From contig NZ_NGFP01000020.1 of NCBI RefSeq assembly GCF_002149035.1, positions 1 through 60,106 on the forward strand: a stretch of DNA of 60,106 nt. The letters are read 5' to 3'. Below the pieces are notes generated by a model, which was not told the DNA's origin, did not search any database, and saw nothing but the letters and a program-made list of their open reading frames with translations. Positions within the stretch are counted from its first letter, which is position 1. The number at the start of each line of letters is the position of its first letter. A program made the translations under genes and the position numbers. The DNA is from Streptosporangium minutum (GTDB lineage: Bacteria > Actinomycetota > Actinomycetes > Streptosporangiales > Streptosporangiaceae). This document shows positions 23,272-32,057 of this stretch, in pieces.

Positions 23272-24438
23272 CTAGCGGACGACGACCTCGGGGCCGGGGG
23301 CGTCGTCGTCGAGGTCGACCTCCACGCCCATCTCCTCCGCCAGACGCAGGGCCTCCTCGATGAGGGTCTCCACGATCTGGGACTCGGGGACGGTCTTGAT
23401 GACCTCTCCCTTGACGAAGATCTGGCCCTTGCCGTTGCCGGAGGCGACGCCGAGGTCGGCCTCTCGGGCCTCGCCGGGACCGTTGACGACGCACCCCATC
23501 ACCGCGACGCGGAGCGGGACCTTCAGCCCCTCAAGGCCCGCCTGGACCTGCTCGGCCAGGGTGTAGACGTCGACCTGGGCGCGACCGCAGGACGGGCAGG
23601 AGACGATCTCCAGGCCGCGCTCGCGCAGGTTCAGCGACTCCAGGATGCCGATGCCGACCTTGATCTCCTCCACCGGCGGGGCCGACAGCGACACGCGGAT
23701 GGTGTCGCCGATGCCCTCGGCGAGCAGCGCGCCGAACGCGACGGCGGACTTGATCGTGCCCTGGAAGGCCGGGCCCGCCTCGGTGACGCCGAGGTGGAGC
23801 GGGTAGTCGCACTGGGCGGCCAGCAGACGGTAGGCCTGGATCATCACGACCGGGTCGTTGTGCTTGACCGAGATCTTGATGTCGCGGAAGCCGTGCTCCT
23901 CGAAGAGCGAGCACTCCCACAGGGCCGACTCCACCAGCGCCTCGGGCGTCGCCTTGCCGTACTTCTGCAGCAGCCGGGGGTCGAGCGAACCGGCGTTGAC
24001 GCCGATCCGGATGGGCACGCCGTGGTCGGAGGCCGCGCGGGCGATCTCGCCGACCTTGTCATCGAACTTCTTGATGTTGCCCGGGTTGACCCGGACGGCC
24101 GCGCAGCCCGCCTCGATCGCGGCGAAGACGTACTTCGGCTGGAAGTGGATGTCGGCGATCACCGGGATCTGCGACTTCCTCGCGATGATCGGCAGCGCCT
24201 CGGCGTCGTCCTGGGAGGGCACGGCCACCCGGACGATCTGACAGCCCGACGCGGTCAGCGCGGCGATCTGCTGGAGCGTGGCGTTGACGTCGGCGGTGAC
24301 CGTGGTGGTCATCGACTGGACGGAGACCGGCGCGTCCCCGCCCACCGGGACGGAACCCACCATGATCTGACGGGATTTGCGTCGCTCGGCGATCGGTCTG
24401 GTCCTTACGGAAGGAATACCGAGAGCAACAGATGTCAT
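23272..24438 (-). CDS. ispG: 4-hydroxy-3-methylbut-2-en-1-yl diphosphate synthase (flavodoxin/ferredoxin)
   Basis: A 388-aa cytosolic enzyme of the MEP isoprenoid pathway. It converts 2-C-methylerythritol 2,4-cyclodiphosphate to HMBPP using a [4Fe-4S] cluster. The cluster ligands are Cys 281 and 284 (CPSCGR), Cys 316 and Glu 323 (GCVVNGPGE). The TIM-barrel part begins [20 protein letters not shown]. The length matches the bacterial two-domain form. ATG 24438 is preceded by AAGGG, and upstream in-frame codons belong to the overlapping dxr region. It follows dxr by only 35 bases, so the two are likely co-transcribed. The rip1/rseP protease gene that usually separates them is absent. Confidence 0.97.
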   Translation of the reverse strand: MTSVALGIPSVRTRPIAERRKSRQIMVGSVPVGGDAPVSVQSMTTTVTADVNATLQQIAALTASGCQIVRVAVPSQDDAEALPIIARKSQIPVIADIHFQPKYVFAAIEAGCAAVRVNPGNIKKFDDKVGEIARAASDHGVPIRIGVNAGSLDPRLLQKYGKATPEALVESALWECSLFEEHGFRDIKISVKHNDPVVMIQAYRLLAAQCDYPLHLGVTEAGPAFQGTIKSAVAFGALLAEGIGDTIRVSLSAPPVEEIKVGIGILESLNLRERGLEIVSCPSCGRAQVDVYTLAEQVQAGLEGLKVPLRVAVMGCVVNGPGEAREADLGVASGNGKGQIFVKGEVIKTVPESQIVETLIEEALRLAEEMGVEVDLDDDAPGPEVVVR

Positions 24439-24473
24439 TTTCAGCCCTTGAAGTGTCGACGACTTTCCCCAGT

Positions 24474-25658
24474 CTAGGCAGTCGCGGTGAGCTCCCGAGC
24501 CCTCGCCCGTGCCCATCCGTCGGCGTCGAGCACCTCCTCGACGGAATCCGCCCGAGTCACCGTGTGCTCGGAGACCACAGCGGCCACAGTGTCGACGATA
24601 CCCAGGAAGGGCAGCCGCCCGGAGAGGAACGCCTCGACGCACACCTCATTGGCGGCGTTGTAGACGGCGGGGGCCGTGCCGCCGGCGGAGCCGACCTGGC
24701 GGGCCAGCGCGACGGAGGGGAAGGCCTCGTCGTCGAGGGGGTCGAAGGTCCAGGTGCTGGACGTGGTCCAGTCGACCGTGGGGGCGGCTCCGGCGACCCG
24801 TTCCGGCCAGCCGAGGGCCAGCGCGATGGGCAGCCTCATGTCGGGCGGGCTCGCCTGGGCGATGACCGAGCCGTCCACGAACTCCACCATGGAGTGGACG
24901 ACCGACTGCGGGTGGACCACGACGGTGATCCTGTCGAAGCCGATGTCGAAGAGCAGGTGGGCCTCGATGACCTCCAGCCCCTTGTTCACGAGTGTGGCGG
25001 AGTTCACGGTGATGACCGGGCCCATCGACCAGGTCGGGTGCGCCAGGGCCTGCTCGGGGGTGACGTCCGTCAGCTCGGCTCGCGACCTGCCGCGGAAGGG
25101 ACCGCCGCTCGCGGTGACGACCAGGCCGCGCACCGCCGACGCGTCGGGGCCGGTGGGACCGGCGGCCCACAGGCACTGGGCGAGGGCGGCGTGCTCGGAG
25201 TCGACCGGAATGAGCTGCCCCGGCTTGGCCAGGCGTTTCACCAGCGGCCCGCCGATGATCAGCGACTCCTTGTTGGCGAGGGCCAGCACCCGGCCCGCCT
25301 CCAGGGCGGCCAGCGTCGAGGTCAGCCCCAGAGCGCCGGTGATGCCGTTGAGCACCGTGTCGGACGGCCAGGCGGCGGCCTCCGCGACCCCCTCCGGCCC
25401 GGCGAGCACTTTGGCGCTCACCCCGTGGGCGGCCAGGGCCTCCCGCAGCGCGGGCACGGCCGAGGGGTCGGCGACGGCCACCGCGTCGGGCCGGAACTCG
25501 GCCGCCTGGCGGGCCAGCAGGTCGATCCGGCCGCCTCCGGCGGCGAGCGCCGCCACCCGGAACCGGCCGGGGTTGCGGGCGATGACGTCGAGGGACTGGG
25601 TCCCGATGGAGCCGGTCGAGCCGAGCAGGACAACGGAGCGGATGGTGTCTGACTGCAC
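24474..25658 (-). CDS. dxr: 1-deoxy-D-xylulose-5-phosphate reductoisomerase
   Basis: A 394-aa NADPH-dependent enzyme that makes 2-C-methylerythritol 4-phosphate from DXP in the MEP pathway. The cofactor loop is [15 protein letters not shown] (11-25). Metal ligands lie in PVDSEH (Asp 153, Glu 155). The flexible substrate loop is [19 protein letters not shown], with HPTWSMG and [16 protein letters not shown] following. GTG 25658 is chosen because the Rossmann fold starts eight codons later and the length equals the family norm; GGGAG lies about nine bases upstream. It is the first gene of the dxr-ispG unit, divergent from a protease gene across an AT-rich gap. Confidence 0.97.
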   Translation of the reverse strand: MQSDTIRSVVLLGSTGSIGTQSLDVIARNPGRFRVAALAAGGGRIDLLARQAAEFRPDAVAVADPSAVPALREALAAHGVSAKVLAGPEGVAEAAAWPSDTVLNGITGALGLTSTLAALEAGRVLALANKESLIIGGPLVKRLAKPGQLIPVDSEHAALAQCLWAAGPTGPDASAVRGLVVTASGGPFRGRSRAELTDVTPEQALAHPTWSMGPVITVNSATLVNKGLEVIEAHLLFDIGFDRITVVVHPQSVVHSMVEFVDGSVIAQASPPDMRLPIALALGWPERVAGAAPTVDWTTSSTWTFDPLDDEAFPSVALARQVGSAGGTAPAVYNAANEVCVEAFLSGRLPFLGIVDTVAAVVSEHTVTRADSVEEVLDADGWARARARELTATA

Positions 25659-25769
25659 CGCCCCATTCTCCCGGCTCTCGTCTCCCTGTCGAATCGGCGC
25701 CGAAATCTGTGATCCGTGAAACACGAGATAAAAGGCACTATTTAAGTCTGAATTTTGCCATATCAATAC

Positions 25770-25798
25770 TTGTAAATCCTGAGAAATGCGGTCATATA
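25770..25798 (+). promoter_or_regulatory. Promoter of the first secreted protease
   Basis: TTGTAA (25770-25775), a 17-base spacer and CATATA (25793-25798) lie in an unusually AT-rich stretch about 45 bases before the protease start at 25843. Confidence 0.45.
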
Positions 25799-25842
25799 GC
25801 GCACTAGCTTCCCGAGTCAGCATCAGGTCTCGGGAGGTACAA

Positions 25843-26871
25843 ATGCGCCGCAGGGCACGCCTGGTCCCCATCATCACCCTCGCCGCGGGCAGCACCCTGC
25901 TCTCGGCGGCGGTCGCACACAGCGCCGGCGCGACAGCGGCCGGTCCGCAGCCGATCGGGAAGGAGGCCGCCGACACCACGACCGAACAGCGCACCGTCCA
26001 GCGTTACTGGACGGAGGCGAAGATGGAGGCCGCCCAGCCGCTCGACGCCCTCGCGCCGAAGAAGGGCGCCGTCCGGCTCACCGCGGCGGCGATCGCGGCC
26101 CAGGCGGCGGCCGACCCCGTCTCGGTCCCCGCGACCTCACCGGCCGGCGACACCGTCACGGCCGCCCGGACGTCCGCCGCACGCGCCTCCACCGGGTCGG
26201 CCTGGACCCGCGGGGGCGCGATCGCCAGGACCGCCGGACGGGTGTTCTTCACCTACCAGGGCCGCAACGCCTCCTGCTCGGGCAATGCGGTGACCAGCGA
26301 CAACGGAAGCACCGTGATCACCGCCGGGCACTGCGTGAAGATGGGCGGCGCCTTCCACGGCAACTGGGTGTTCGTCCCGGGCTACGACAGGGGCGACCGG
26401 CCGCACGGCACCTGGGTGGCGACCGCGCTCTACACCACCCCGCAGTGGAACAACAGCGAGGACGTCAACTACGACGTGGCCGCCGCCGTGGTGGCCCCGC
26501 TGAACGGCCGGTCGCTGACCGACGCGGTGGGCGGCCAGGGCGTCTCCTTCAACCGGGCCCGGCGGCAGCGGATGCACTCCTTCGGCTACCCCGCCGCCGC
26601 CCCCTACGACGGGTCGAAGCTGGTCTACTGCGCCGGTCGGGCGTTCGACGACTTCCTGATGTCCCGTGACATCGGACTGAACTGCGACATGACCGGCGGG
26701 TCGAGCGGCGGCCCCTGGTTCACCGACTTCGACGAGAGCACCGGCCTGGGCACGCTGAACTCGGTGAACAGCTTCAAGTACGGCTTCGCCTCCGGCTGGA
26801 TGTTCGGCCCGTACTTCGGGACCGACGCGCAGGCCGTCTACGAGGCCGCCCAGGGCGCCGACACTCCCTGA
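25843..26871 (+). CDS. Secreted trypsin-fold serine peptidase
   Basis: A 342-aa chymotrypsin-fold protease. A signal peptide ([20 protein letters not shown]) is followed by a propeptide with [20 protein letters not shown]. The catalytic triad is His in VITAGHCV, Asp in NYDVAAAVV and Ser in [10 protein letters not shown], and four Cys (ASCSG, GHCV, VYCAG, LNCDM) can form two disulfides. ATG 25843 follows GGGAGG at five bases. The next gene encodes a paralogue with the same layout 53 bases downstream. Confidence 0.92.
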   Translation: MRRRARLVPIITLAAGSTLLSAAVAHSAGATAAGPQPIGKEAADTTTEQRTVQRYWTEAKMEAAQPLDALAPKKGAVRLTAAAIAAQAAADPVSVPATSPAGDTVTAARTSAARASTGSAWTRGGAIARTAGRVFFTYQGRNASCSGNAVTSDNGSTVITAGHCVKMGGAFHGNWVFVPGYDRGDRPHGTWVATALYTTPQWNNSEDVNYDVAAAVVAPLNGRSLTDAVGGQGVSFNRARRQRMHSFGYPAAAPYDGSKLVYCAGRAFDDFLMSRDIGLNCDMTGGSSGGPWFTDFDESTGLGTLNSVNSFKYGFASGWMFGPYFGTDAQAVYEAAQGADTP

Positions 26872-26924
26872 TCTTTACTTAAAGTAGTCACAACAACACA
26901 CCACGTAGTGCAAAATCGGGTCTC

Positions 26925-27947
26925 ATGACCTCGAGCCTCCCCCTGCTTGCGGGTGCCGCGCTTGTCGCCGGCCTGCTGGGCGCACCCCAGACCGGCGCGA
27001 CGACCACGGAACACGGGCGGTGGGCCGTCAGCGCCTCCCGCCCCCAGCCGGCCGCGAAGGCCCGGCCGGCCGCGAAAACCGCGGTCGTGGCCGACAGGGA
27101 CGACGTCGTCGAGCGCGTGGCCGCCCGCGGCACGCCGGACCAGCGCCACGTGCTCGACTACTGGACCCCCCGGCGCATGGCGGCCGCCGTCCCGATCGAC
27201 CTGCTCGGGACGGCGGCGGGGATGTTCGGCAAGCCCGCCGTCCCGCTCCGCCAGCGCGGCGCCCGCACCGCCGGGACGCGCTGGAACGCGGGCGGGTCGG
27301 TGACGCGCACCACCGGGCGGGTCTTCCTCACCCTCGGCGGGCTCGACTTCGTGTGCTCGGCGAGCTCGGTCAGGAGCACCAACAAGGACCTCGTGGTGAC
27401 CGCCGGGCACTGCGTCAAGGACGGCACCGGAGCGTGGGCGGACAACTGGACCTTCGTGCCCGGTTACGACCAGGGGCGCCGGCCGTACGGGCAGTTCACC
27501 GCACGGCGCATGTTCGTCGCGGGCCCGTGGTCGCGCAGCGCGGACGACAGCTACGACATCGGCATGGTGGCGCTCAACCACAGGGGCGGCAGGCATCTGG
27601 GGGAGGTCGTCGGCGGTCAGGGGATCGCCTTCGGCGCCGCCAGGGGCCGCCAGACCCACGGTTTCGGCTTCCCCGCCGAACCCCCCTACAACGGCGAGCA
27701 CCTGGTCTACTGCGCGGGCCCGGTCCGCGACGACCCGCACGGCCAGACCGACGACCAGGGCATGCGCTGCGACATGACCGCCGGCTCCAGCGGCGGTCCC
27801 TGGCTGAGCGGCTTCGACGTCGCCACCGGGCGCGGCACGATCACCTCGGTGAGCAGCTTCAAGTACAGCGACGACCGCGGCACCATGTACGGGCCCTACT
27901 TCGGCGACGTGGCCAGGGAGCTCTACGCCACGGCCGAGAGGTCGTGA
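26925..27947 (+). CDS. Secreted trypsin-fold serine peptidase, paralogue of the preceding gene
   Basis: A 340-aa protease with a signal peptide (LPLLAGAALVAGLLGA), a propeptide motif LDYWTPRRMAAAVPIDLL matching the upstream paralogue, His in VVTAGHCV, Asp in SYDIGMVAL and Ser in MTAGSSGGPW. The paired Cys positions are the same as in its neighbour. It evidently arose by tandem duplication, with considerable divergence since. A small dyad TACTT-A-AAGTA lies at 26876-26886 in the 53-bp gap, so it may have its own promoter. The start ATG 26925 lacks a clear Shine-Dalgarno site. Confidence 0.9.
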   Translation: MTSSLPLLAGAALVAGLLGAPQTGATTTEHGRWAVSASRPQPAAKARPAAKTAVVADRDDVVERVAARGTPDQRHVLDYWTPRRMAAAVPIDLLGTAAGMFGKPAVPLRQRGARTAGTRWNAGGSVTRTTGRVFLTLGGLDFVCSASSVRSTNKDLVVTAGHCVKDGTGAWADNWTFVPGYDQGRRPYGQFTARRMFVAGPWSRSADDSYDIGMVALNHRGGRHLGEVVGGQGIAFGAARGRQTHGFGFPAEPPYNGEHLVYCAGPVRDDPHGQTDDQGMRCDMTAGSSGGPWLSGFDVATGRGTITSVSSFKYSDDRGTMYGPYFGDVARELYATAERS

Positions 27948-28082
27948 CCACGGTGCGTGCCGTCAGCGCCCGGACCTCCGCCCGGGTCATGACGGAGCCA
28001 ACGGCCGGAGGGAACCGGAGACCTCCCGGCCGGTGACCGGTCCCCGTACGGCACGGCCCGCGCCCCGGGGCGGCGGGGGCGG

Positions 28083-28166
28083 GCCGTACACGACTTCAGG
28101 GCCGCACACGGCTTTCAGAGACGCCGTACACGGTTTTCAGAGACACGGTCGGTTCTTCAGAGAGAG
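28083..28166. repeat. 22-bp tandem repeats, three copies plus a partial one
   Basis: Copies at 28101-28122 and 28123-28144 differ at only two positions (GCCGyACACGGyTTTCAGAG form). A weaker copy follows at 28145-28166 and a truncated one precedes at 28083-28100. They fill the gap between the second protease gene and the end of the aldehyde dehydrogenase gene. No gene overlaps them. Confidence 0.8.
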
Positions 28167-28185
28167 GCGGGCCGTGCGCGAACCG

Positions 28186-29613
28186 TCAGAGGGAAAGCCC
28201 TGTGAGGACCATGACCTTCTCGTAGGTGAAGTCCGCCATGGCCGAGCGGACGCCCTCGCGGCCGACGCCGGAGTCCTTGACGCCGCCGTAGGGCATCTGG
28301 TCGGCGCGGTAGGACGGGACGTCTCCGATGATCACACCGCCGACCTCGAGCTCCCGGTTCGCCCGGAAGGCGATGTCCAGGTTGCGGGTGAAGATCCCGG
28401 CCTGCAGGCCGTACCTGGAGTCGTTGACCGCGGCGAAGGCCTCGTCGACGCCCGGCACGGACTGGACGATCATCACGGGCCCGAAGACCTCCTCGCAGGA
28501 GACCTTGGCGTCGTGCGGCACGTCGGCCAGGACGGTCGGCGCGACGGTGGCGCCGTCGCGGGTGCCGCCGGCGAGCAGCCGGGCGCCGGCCGCGACGGCC
28601 TCCTTGACCCACTGCTCGACGCGCTCGGCGGCCTCGACGGAGACGAGCGGGCCGACCTGGGTCCTGTCGTCGGCGGGATCTCCGGTGACCAGGGCCTCGA
28701 CGGCGGGGACGAGCCTGGCCACGAAGTCCTCACGCACCGACTCCTCGACGATCACCCGCTGGACCGCGATGCAGCTCTGCCCGGCCTGGTAGTTGGAGAA
28801 CAGCGCCACCCGGGAGGCGGCCCAGTCGAGGTCGGCGTCGGCGAGCACGACGGCGGCGGCGTTGCCGCCGAGTTCGAGGGTGACGTGCTTGCGCGGCACC
28901 TGGTCCATGATCGCGTAACCGACGGGCCCGGAGCCGGTGAAGGAGACGACCGGCAGGCGCGGGTCGTCGACCAGACCGGCGGCGCGGTCGTTGGGCACGG
29001 GGAGCACGGAGAACATGCCCTCGGGCAGCGCGGTCTCGGCCAGGATCTCGCCGAGCACGAGGGAGGAGATCGGCGTCGCCGGGGCCGGCTTGACGATGAT
29101 CGGGGCGCCGACCGCGATGGCCGGGGCGACCTTGTGGGCCACCAGGTTGAGCGGGAAGTTGAACGGCGTGATCGCCAGGACCGGGCCGTGCGGGACGCGC
29201 GAGACGTAGGCGAGGCGGCCGGCGGAGGCGGCCTCGGTGTCCAGTCGCACGGCCTCGCCGCCGAGCCGGCGGGTCTCCTCGGCGGCGAACCGGAAGGTGG
29301 AGACCGCGCGGTTCACCTCGCCACGGGCCCAGAAGATCGGCTTGCCGTTCTCCTCCATGATCAGGCGGGCGATCTCCTCGGCCCGCTCGGCCAAGCGGCG
29401 CGAGACGTGGGCGAGAGCCTCGGCCCGCACATGGATGGGGAGCGCGGCGGCCTGCTTCTGCACGGCCGCCGCGGCGGCGACGGCCTCTTCCACCTGGGCG
29501 GCGGTCGGCACGGAGCAGACGCCGACGACACGGCCGTCATGGGAGTTGGTCACGGTGAGCTCGGCGTCCCCCGTGGCGGGGCGGCCGGCGAGCCAGAAGG
29601 GGCGCACGTCCAT
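28186..29613 (-). CDS. Aldehyde dehydrogenase family protein
   Basis: A 475-aa NAD(P)-dependent aldehyde dehydrogenase. The catalytic Cys is in GQSCIAVQRV, the general-base Glu in LELGGNAAAV, the cofactor loop in SFTGSGPVGY, and FNFPLNLVAHK is typical. The C-terminal pattern DVPSYRADQMPYGGVKDSG is like the lactaldehyde/phosphonoacetaldehyde group (ALDH21-like) rather than a typical GabD, so the substrate should not be assumed to be succinate semialdehyde. Start ATG 29613 gives MDVRPFWLAG; the Shine-Dalgarno site is weak. It is divergent from a TetR gene that probably controls it. Confidence 0.93.
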   Translation of the reverse strand: MDVRPFWLAGRPATGDAELTVTNSHDGRVVGVCSVPTAAQVEEAVAAAAAVQKQAAALPIHVRAEALAHVSRRLAERAEEIARLIMEENGKPIFWARGEVNRAVSTFRFAAEETRRLGGEAVRLDTEAASAGRLAYVSRVPHGPVLAITPFNFPLNLVAHKVAPAIAVGAPIIVKPAPATPISSLVLGEILAETALPEGMFSVLPVPNDRAAGLVDDPRLPVVSFTGSGPVGYAIMDQVPRKHVTLELGGNAAAVVLADADLDWAASRVALFSNYQAGQSCIAVQRVIVEESVREDFVARLVPAVEALVTGDPADDRTQVGPLVSVEAAERVEQWVKEAVAAGARLLAGGTRDGATVAPTVLADVPHDAKVSCEEVFGPVMIVQSVPGVDEAFAAVNDSRYGLQAGIFTRNLDIAFRANRELEVGGVIIGDVPSYRADQMPYGGVKDSGVGREGVRSAMADFTYEKVMVLTGLSL

Positions 29614-29828
29614 GGCACCGACGGTATGCCACCCGCCCGGGAGTGGCGTTACTCCACTACGCACAAGACACTTGCGCGGGCACGCCGTTACGCATAAAAA
29701 TATCTCCCTCTCTGCCTGTAACGAAAATGGGGCGGATTATGGATATTTCTTATATGGCAGCGGTTTGAAGGATCGCCGCCCTGGCTAAGTCATCGAATGC
29801 AACCCCGAGAGCGGAAGGGCGTGGCCGC

Positions 29829-30455
29829 ATGACCTCATCGGCGCCGCGCGGACTGCAGGGCGCCTATCTGGTCGGCGAACGGGCCACCCAGGACGAACTC
29901 CGCGGCAGGCTGCTCGACGTGGCCAGTCAACTCCTCGTCACCATCGGTCCCGAAAGCCTGTCGATGCGCCGCATCGCCACCGAGGCCGGGTGCTCGACGA
30001 CCGTCATCTACACCATGTTCGGCAGCAAGGAAGGCCTGGCCGAGGCGCTTTACCTTGAGGGTTTCGAGCGGTTCCGGCGGCGTCTGGAGTCGGTGCCCGC
30101 CCGCAGGAACGCGCTGGAGCACCTCACCGCGCTCGGTCCCGCCTACCGGGAGGCCGCGCTGGCCGAACCCGGCTACTACGCCCTGATGTTCGAGCGGGCG
30201 ATCCCCGGATTCCTGCCGAGCGAGCGGGCCCGGACCCTGGCGCGGGCGGCGCTCAACGTCCTCGACCGGGTAATCGCCGACTGCATCTCGGCCGGATACA
30301 TCATCCCGACGCAGCCCAGGAAGATCGCCGACGCCCTCTGGGCGGCCGCGCAGGGCGCCATCAGCCTGGAGCGCGCCGGGCACCTGCGTGACAGCCGCAC
30401 CTATGACGCGGTCACCTACGCCACCATCTCCCGTTACCTGGTCGACAGGCCCTGA
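29829..30455 (+). CDS. TetR-family regulator (WHG-type C-terminus)
   Basis: A 208-aa regulator with helix-turn-helix at about residues 25-72 (LLDVASQLLVTIGPESLSM, then AGCSTTVIYTMFGSKEGLAE). The C-terminal part (LGPAYREAALAEPGYYALMF) is the TetR_C/WHG type. It is divergent from the aldehyde dehydrogenase across a 215-bp, AT-rich gap that includes inverted CGTTAC/GTAACG halves near 29686-29720. It converges with the PucR gene, the stops being 45 bases apart. Confidence 0.9.
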   Translation: MTSSAPRGLQGAYLVGERATQDELRGRLLDVASQLLVTIGPESLSMRRIATEAGCSTTVIYTMFGSKEGLAEALYLEGFERFRRRLESVPARRNALEHLTALGPAYREAALAEPGYYALMFERAIPGFLPSERARTLARAALNVLDRVIADCISAGYIIPTQPRKIADALWAAAQGAISLERAGHLRDSRTYDAVTYATISRYLVDRP

Positions 30456-30500
30456 CCCGCCGTTCCGGCGCCCGCCTCCGCGGGGAGCCCGGGGACCGCC

Positions 30501-31964
30501 TCACTCGGTGACGGCCAGCGCGACCCAGAGCTCGGCGCGGGCCGCCGGGTCGTCGAGGTCGCGGCCGAGGAGCTCGGCGACCCGGCGCATGCGGTAGCGC
30601 AGGGTGTGCCGGTGCACGCCGAGCCGCTGCGCCGCCGCGTCCCAGTGGCCGTTGCAGGCCAGGTAGGCGCGGAGGGACTCCAGCAGGTCGGCGCGCGAGC
30701 CGTACTCGCGCAGGGGGGCGAGCAGCGCCGAGGAGAACGCCGCGGTCATGCCCGGGTCCAGCAGGGACAGCAGGCCCTGGCCCGCGAGGTCGGCGAAGCG
30801 CATGACGGGCTCGGCTGCGCGACGGGCCGAGGCGAGCGCCCGGTCTGCCTGGTCGAGCCCGGCGCGCAGGTCGTCGAGGCCGACCGGGGAGCCGATGCCG
30901 ACCGGGCCGTGCTCCCGCAGCGCCGAGACGGTGTCCTCGGCGCGATCCGCCGCGACGACGACCACCGCCCGGTCGCCGGCGGCCACCGCGAACTCGTGGC
31001 CCGCGGCCTCCAGCACCGCCTCCTGGTCGCCGCCGGCGGCCAGGACGACCACGGGGCCGCCCGGGAGCCCGTCTCCCAGCAGTTCCAGCGTCTCCTGCGC
31101 GGCCCGCACCTGCCCGGCCAGCAGCAGCCGGAGCACCGCCGAACGGACCCGGCGCTCGGCCGCCAGGTGCTCCCTGCCGTGCTCGATGGCGAGCGTCAGC
31201 AGGGAGCCGGCGGCGTTGACCACGGTGTGCGCGACCGGCGTGAACGGCCGGTCGAGGCCGACCGCGAAGAACCCCCGGACGCGACGGGCGCCCAGCGGAT
31301 GCACGATGACGTGCTCCCCCGGCGTGGAGAGTGCCAGGCTCGCGGGCGCGCCCCCGCCCGCGGGCCTGCGCAGGCGCTCCAGCTCGGGAAGGAGGTCGGC
31401 GGTGCGGCCCGCGCCCTCTCCGGCCGCGTGCCGTACGGCTCCCGCCTCGTCGAGCAGGGCGGCCCAGCCTCCGAGCTCCCGGGCCAGGCCGTCGACCACC
31501 GCGCGGGGGCCCTCGGGGAGGAGGGCCGCACGGGTGAGGCGGCCCTGGGTGACGAAGGCGCGTCTGATCTCGTCGTACTGCTCGGCGGCGATCAGGTCGC
31601 TGACCAGCTTGCCGATCGCGACGAACGGGGTGTCGCGCGGCACCTCGATCAGCGGCAGCCCCGCCCGCGCCGCCGCCTCCACCAGCCCGGCCGGAATCAC
31701 CTCGTGTCCCAGCCCGACGCCGAACCCGAGCCCGGTGACCCCCTTGCCGACCAGCCGGTCGACGTACGGCCCGGCGGTGCCGGCGTCCAGGCGCATGCCC
31801 GTGGTGAGGACCAGCTCGCCGCCCTCCAGGAAGGGGGTCGGGTCCTCCAGCTCGCTGACCGCCACCCAGCGCACCGGCCGGTCGAGCGCGTCCTGTCCGG
31901 TGAGCACGCCGAGCTTGAGCGGCAGGCGTCGCACGACGGTGCGGAGCGTCGGCGCCACAACCAC
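30501..31964 (-). CDS. PucR-family transcriptional regulator, probably of gabT
   Basis: A 487-aa PucR-type activator. The N-terminal PucR domain (about 1-125: RPVRWVAVSELEDPTPFLEG, then ELVLTTGMRL) is followed by a GGDEF-like/CdaR middle part and a C-terminal HTH_30 (RLGVHRHTLRYRMRRVAELLG). It is divergent from gabT with 93 bp between. In Corynebacterium glutamicum a PucR-type protein (GabR) controls gabTDP, so the same role is likely here. The start is GTG 31964 or the in-frame GTG two codons later, which has better GGGGG spacing. Confidence 0.9.
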   Translation of the reverse strand: MVVAPTLRTVVRRLPLKLGVLTGQDALDRPVRWVAVSELEDPTPFLEGGELVLTTGMRLDAGTAGPYVDRLVGKGVTGLGFGVGLGHEVIPAGLVEAAARAGLPLIEVPRDTPFVAIGKLVSDLIAAEQYDEIRRAFVTQGRLTRAALLPEGPRAVVDGLARELGGWAALLDEAGAVRHAAGEGAGRTADLLPELERLRRPAGGGAPASLALSTPGEHVIVHPLGARRVRGFFAVGLDRPFTPVAHTVVNAAGSLLTLAIEHGREHLAAERRVRSAVLRLLLAGQVRAAQETLELLGDGLPGGPVVVLAAGGDQEAVLEAAGHEFAVAAGDRAVVVVAADRAEDTVSALREHGPVGIGSPVGLDDLRAGLDQADRALASARRAAEPVMRFADLAGQGLLSLLDPGMTAAFSSALLAPLREYGSRADLLESLRAYLACNGHWDAAAQRLGVHRHTLRYRMRRVAELLGRDLDDPAARAELWVALAVTE

Positions 31965-31999
31965 CCCCGGGATTTGTACGTTACGGCCAGAGCGCTATC

Positions 32000-32011
32000 G
32001 GCAATTTTGCC
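32000..32011. promoter_or_regulatory. Dyad in the PucR-gabT divergent promoter
   Basis: GGCAA-TT-TTGCC, flanked by TATC and ATA, is a short inverted repeat midway between the two starts. Two direct CATACCG copies at 32027-32033 and 32044-32050 lie nearer gabT, the second overlapping its -10 element (TACCGT, 32046-32051). One of these is probably the PucR-type site. Confidence 0.45.
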
Positions 32012-32057
32012 ATAGTGCATCATCCGCATACCGGCATGTGCGACATACCGTCGCAGT

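Noticed and set aside
21469-24477. Open plus-strand frame of about 1000 codons across the TAP hydrolase and ispG
   Set aside because: It runs through an intergenic repeat and opposite two well-identified genes, and has no recognisable protein features.
24439-24642. N-terminal extension of IspG
   Set aside because: The extra 68 codons overlap the dxr 3' end, lack a ribosome site and match no IspG. The ATG at 24438 fits the family start.
28186-29613. Naming the aldehyde dehydrogenase gabD because gabT is close by
   Set aside because: Its C-terminal pattern is ALDH21-like, it has its own divergent TetR, and it is not in the gabT transcript.
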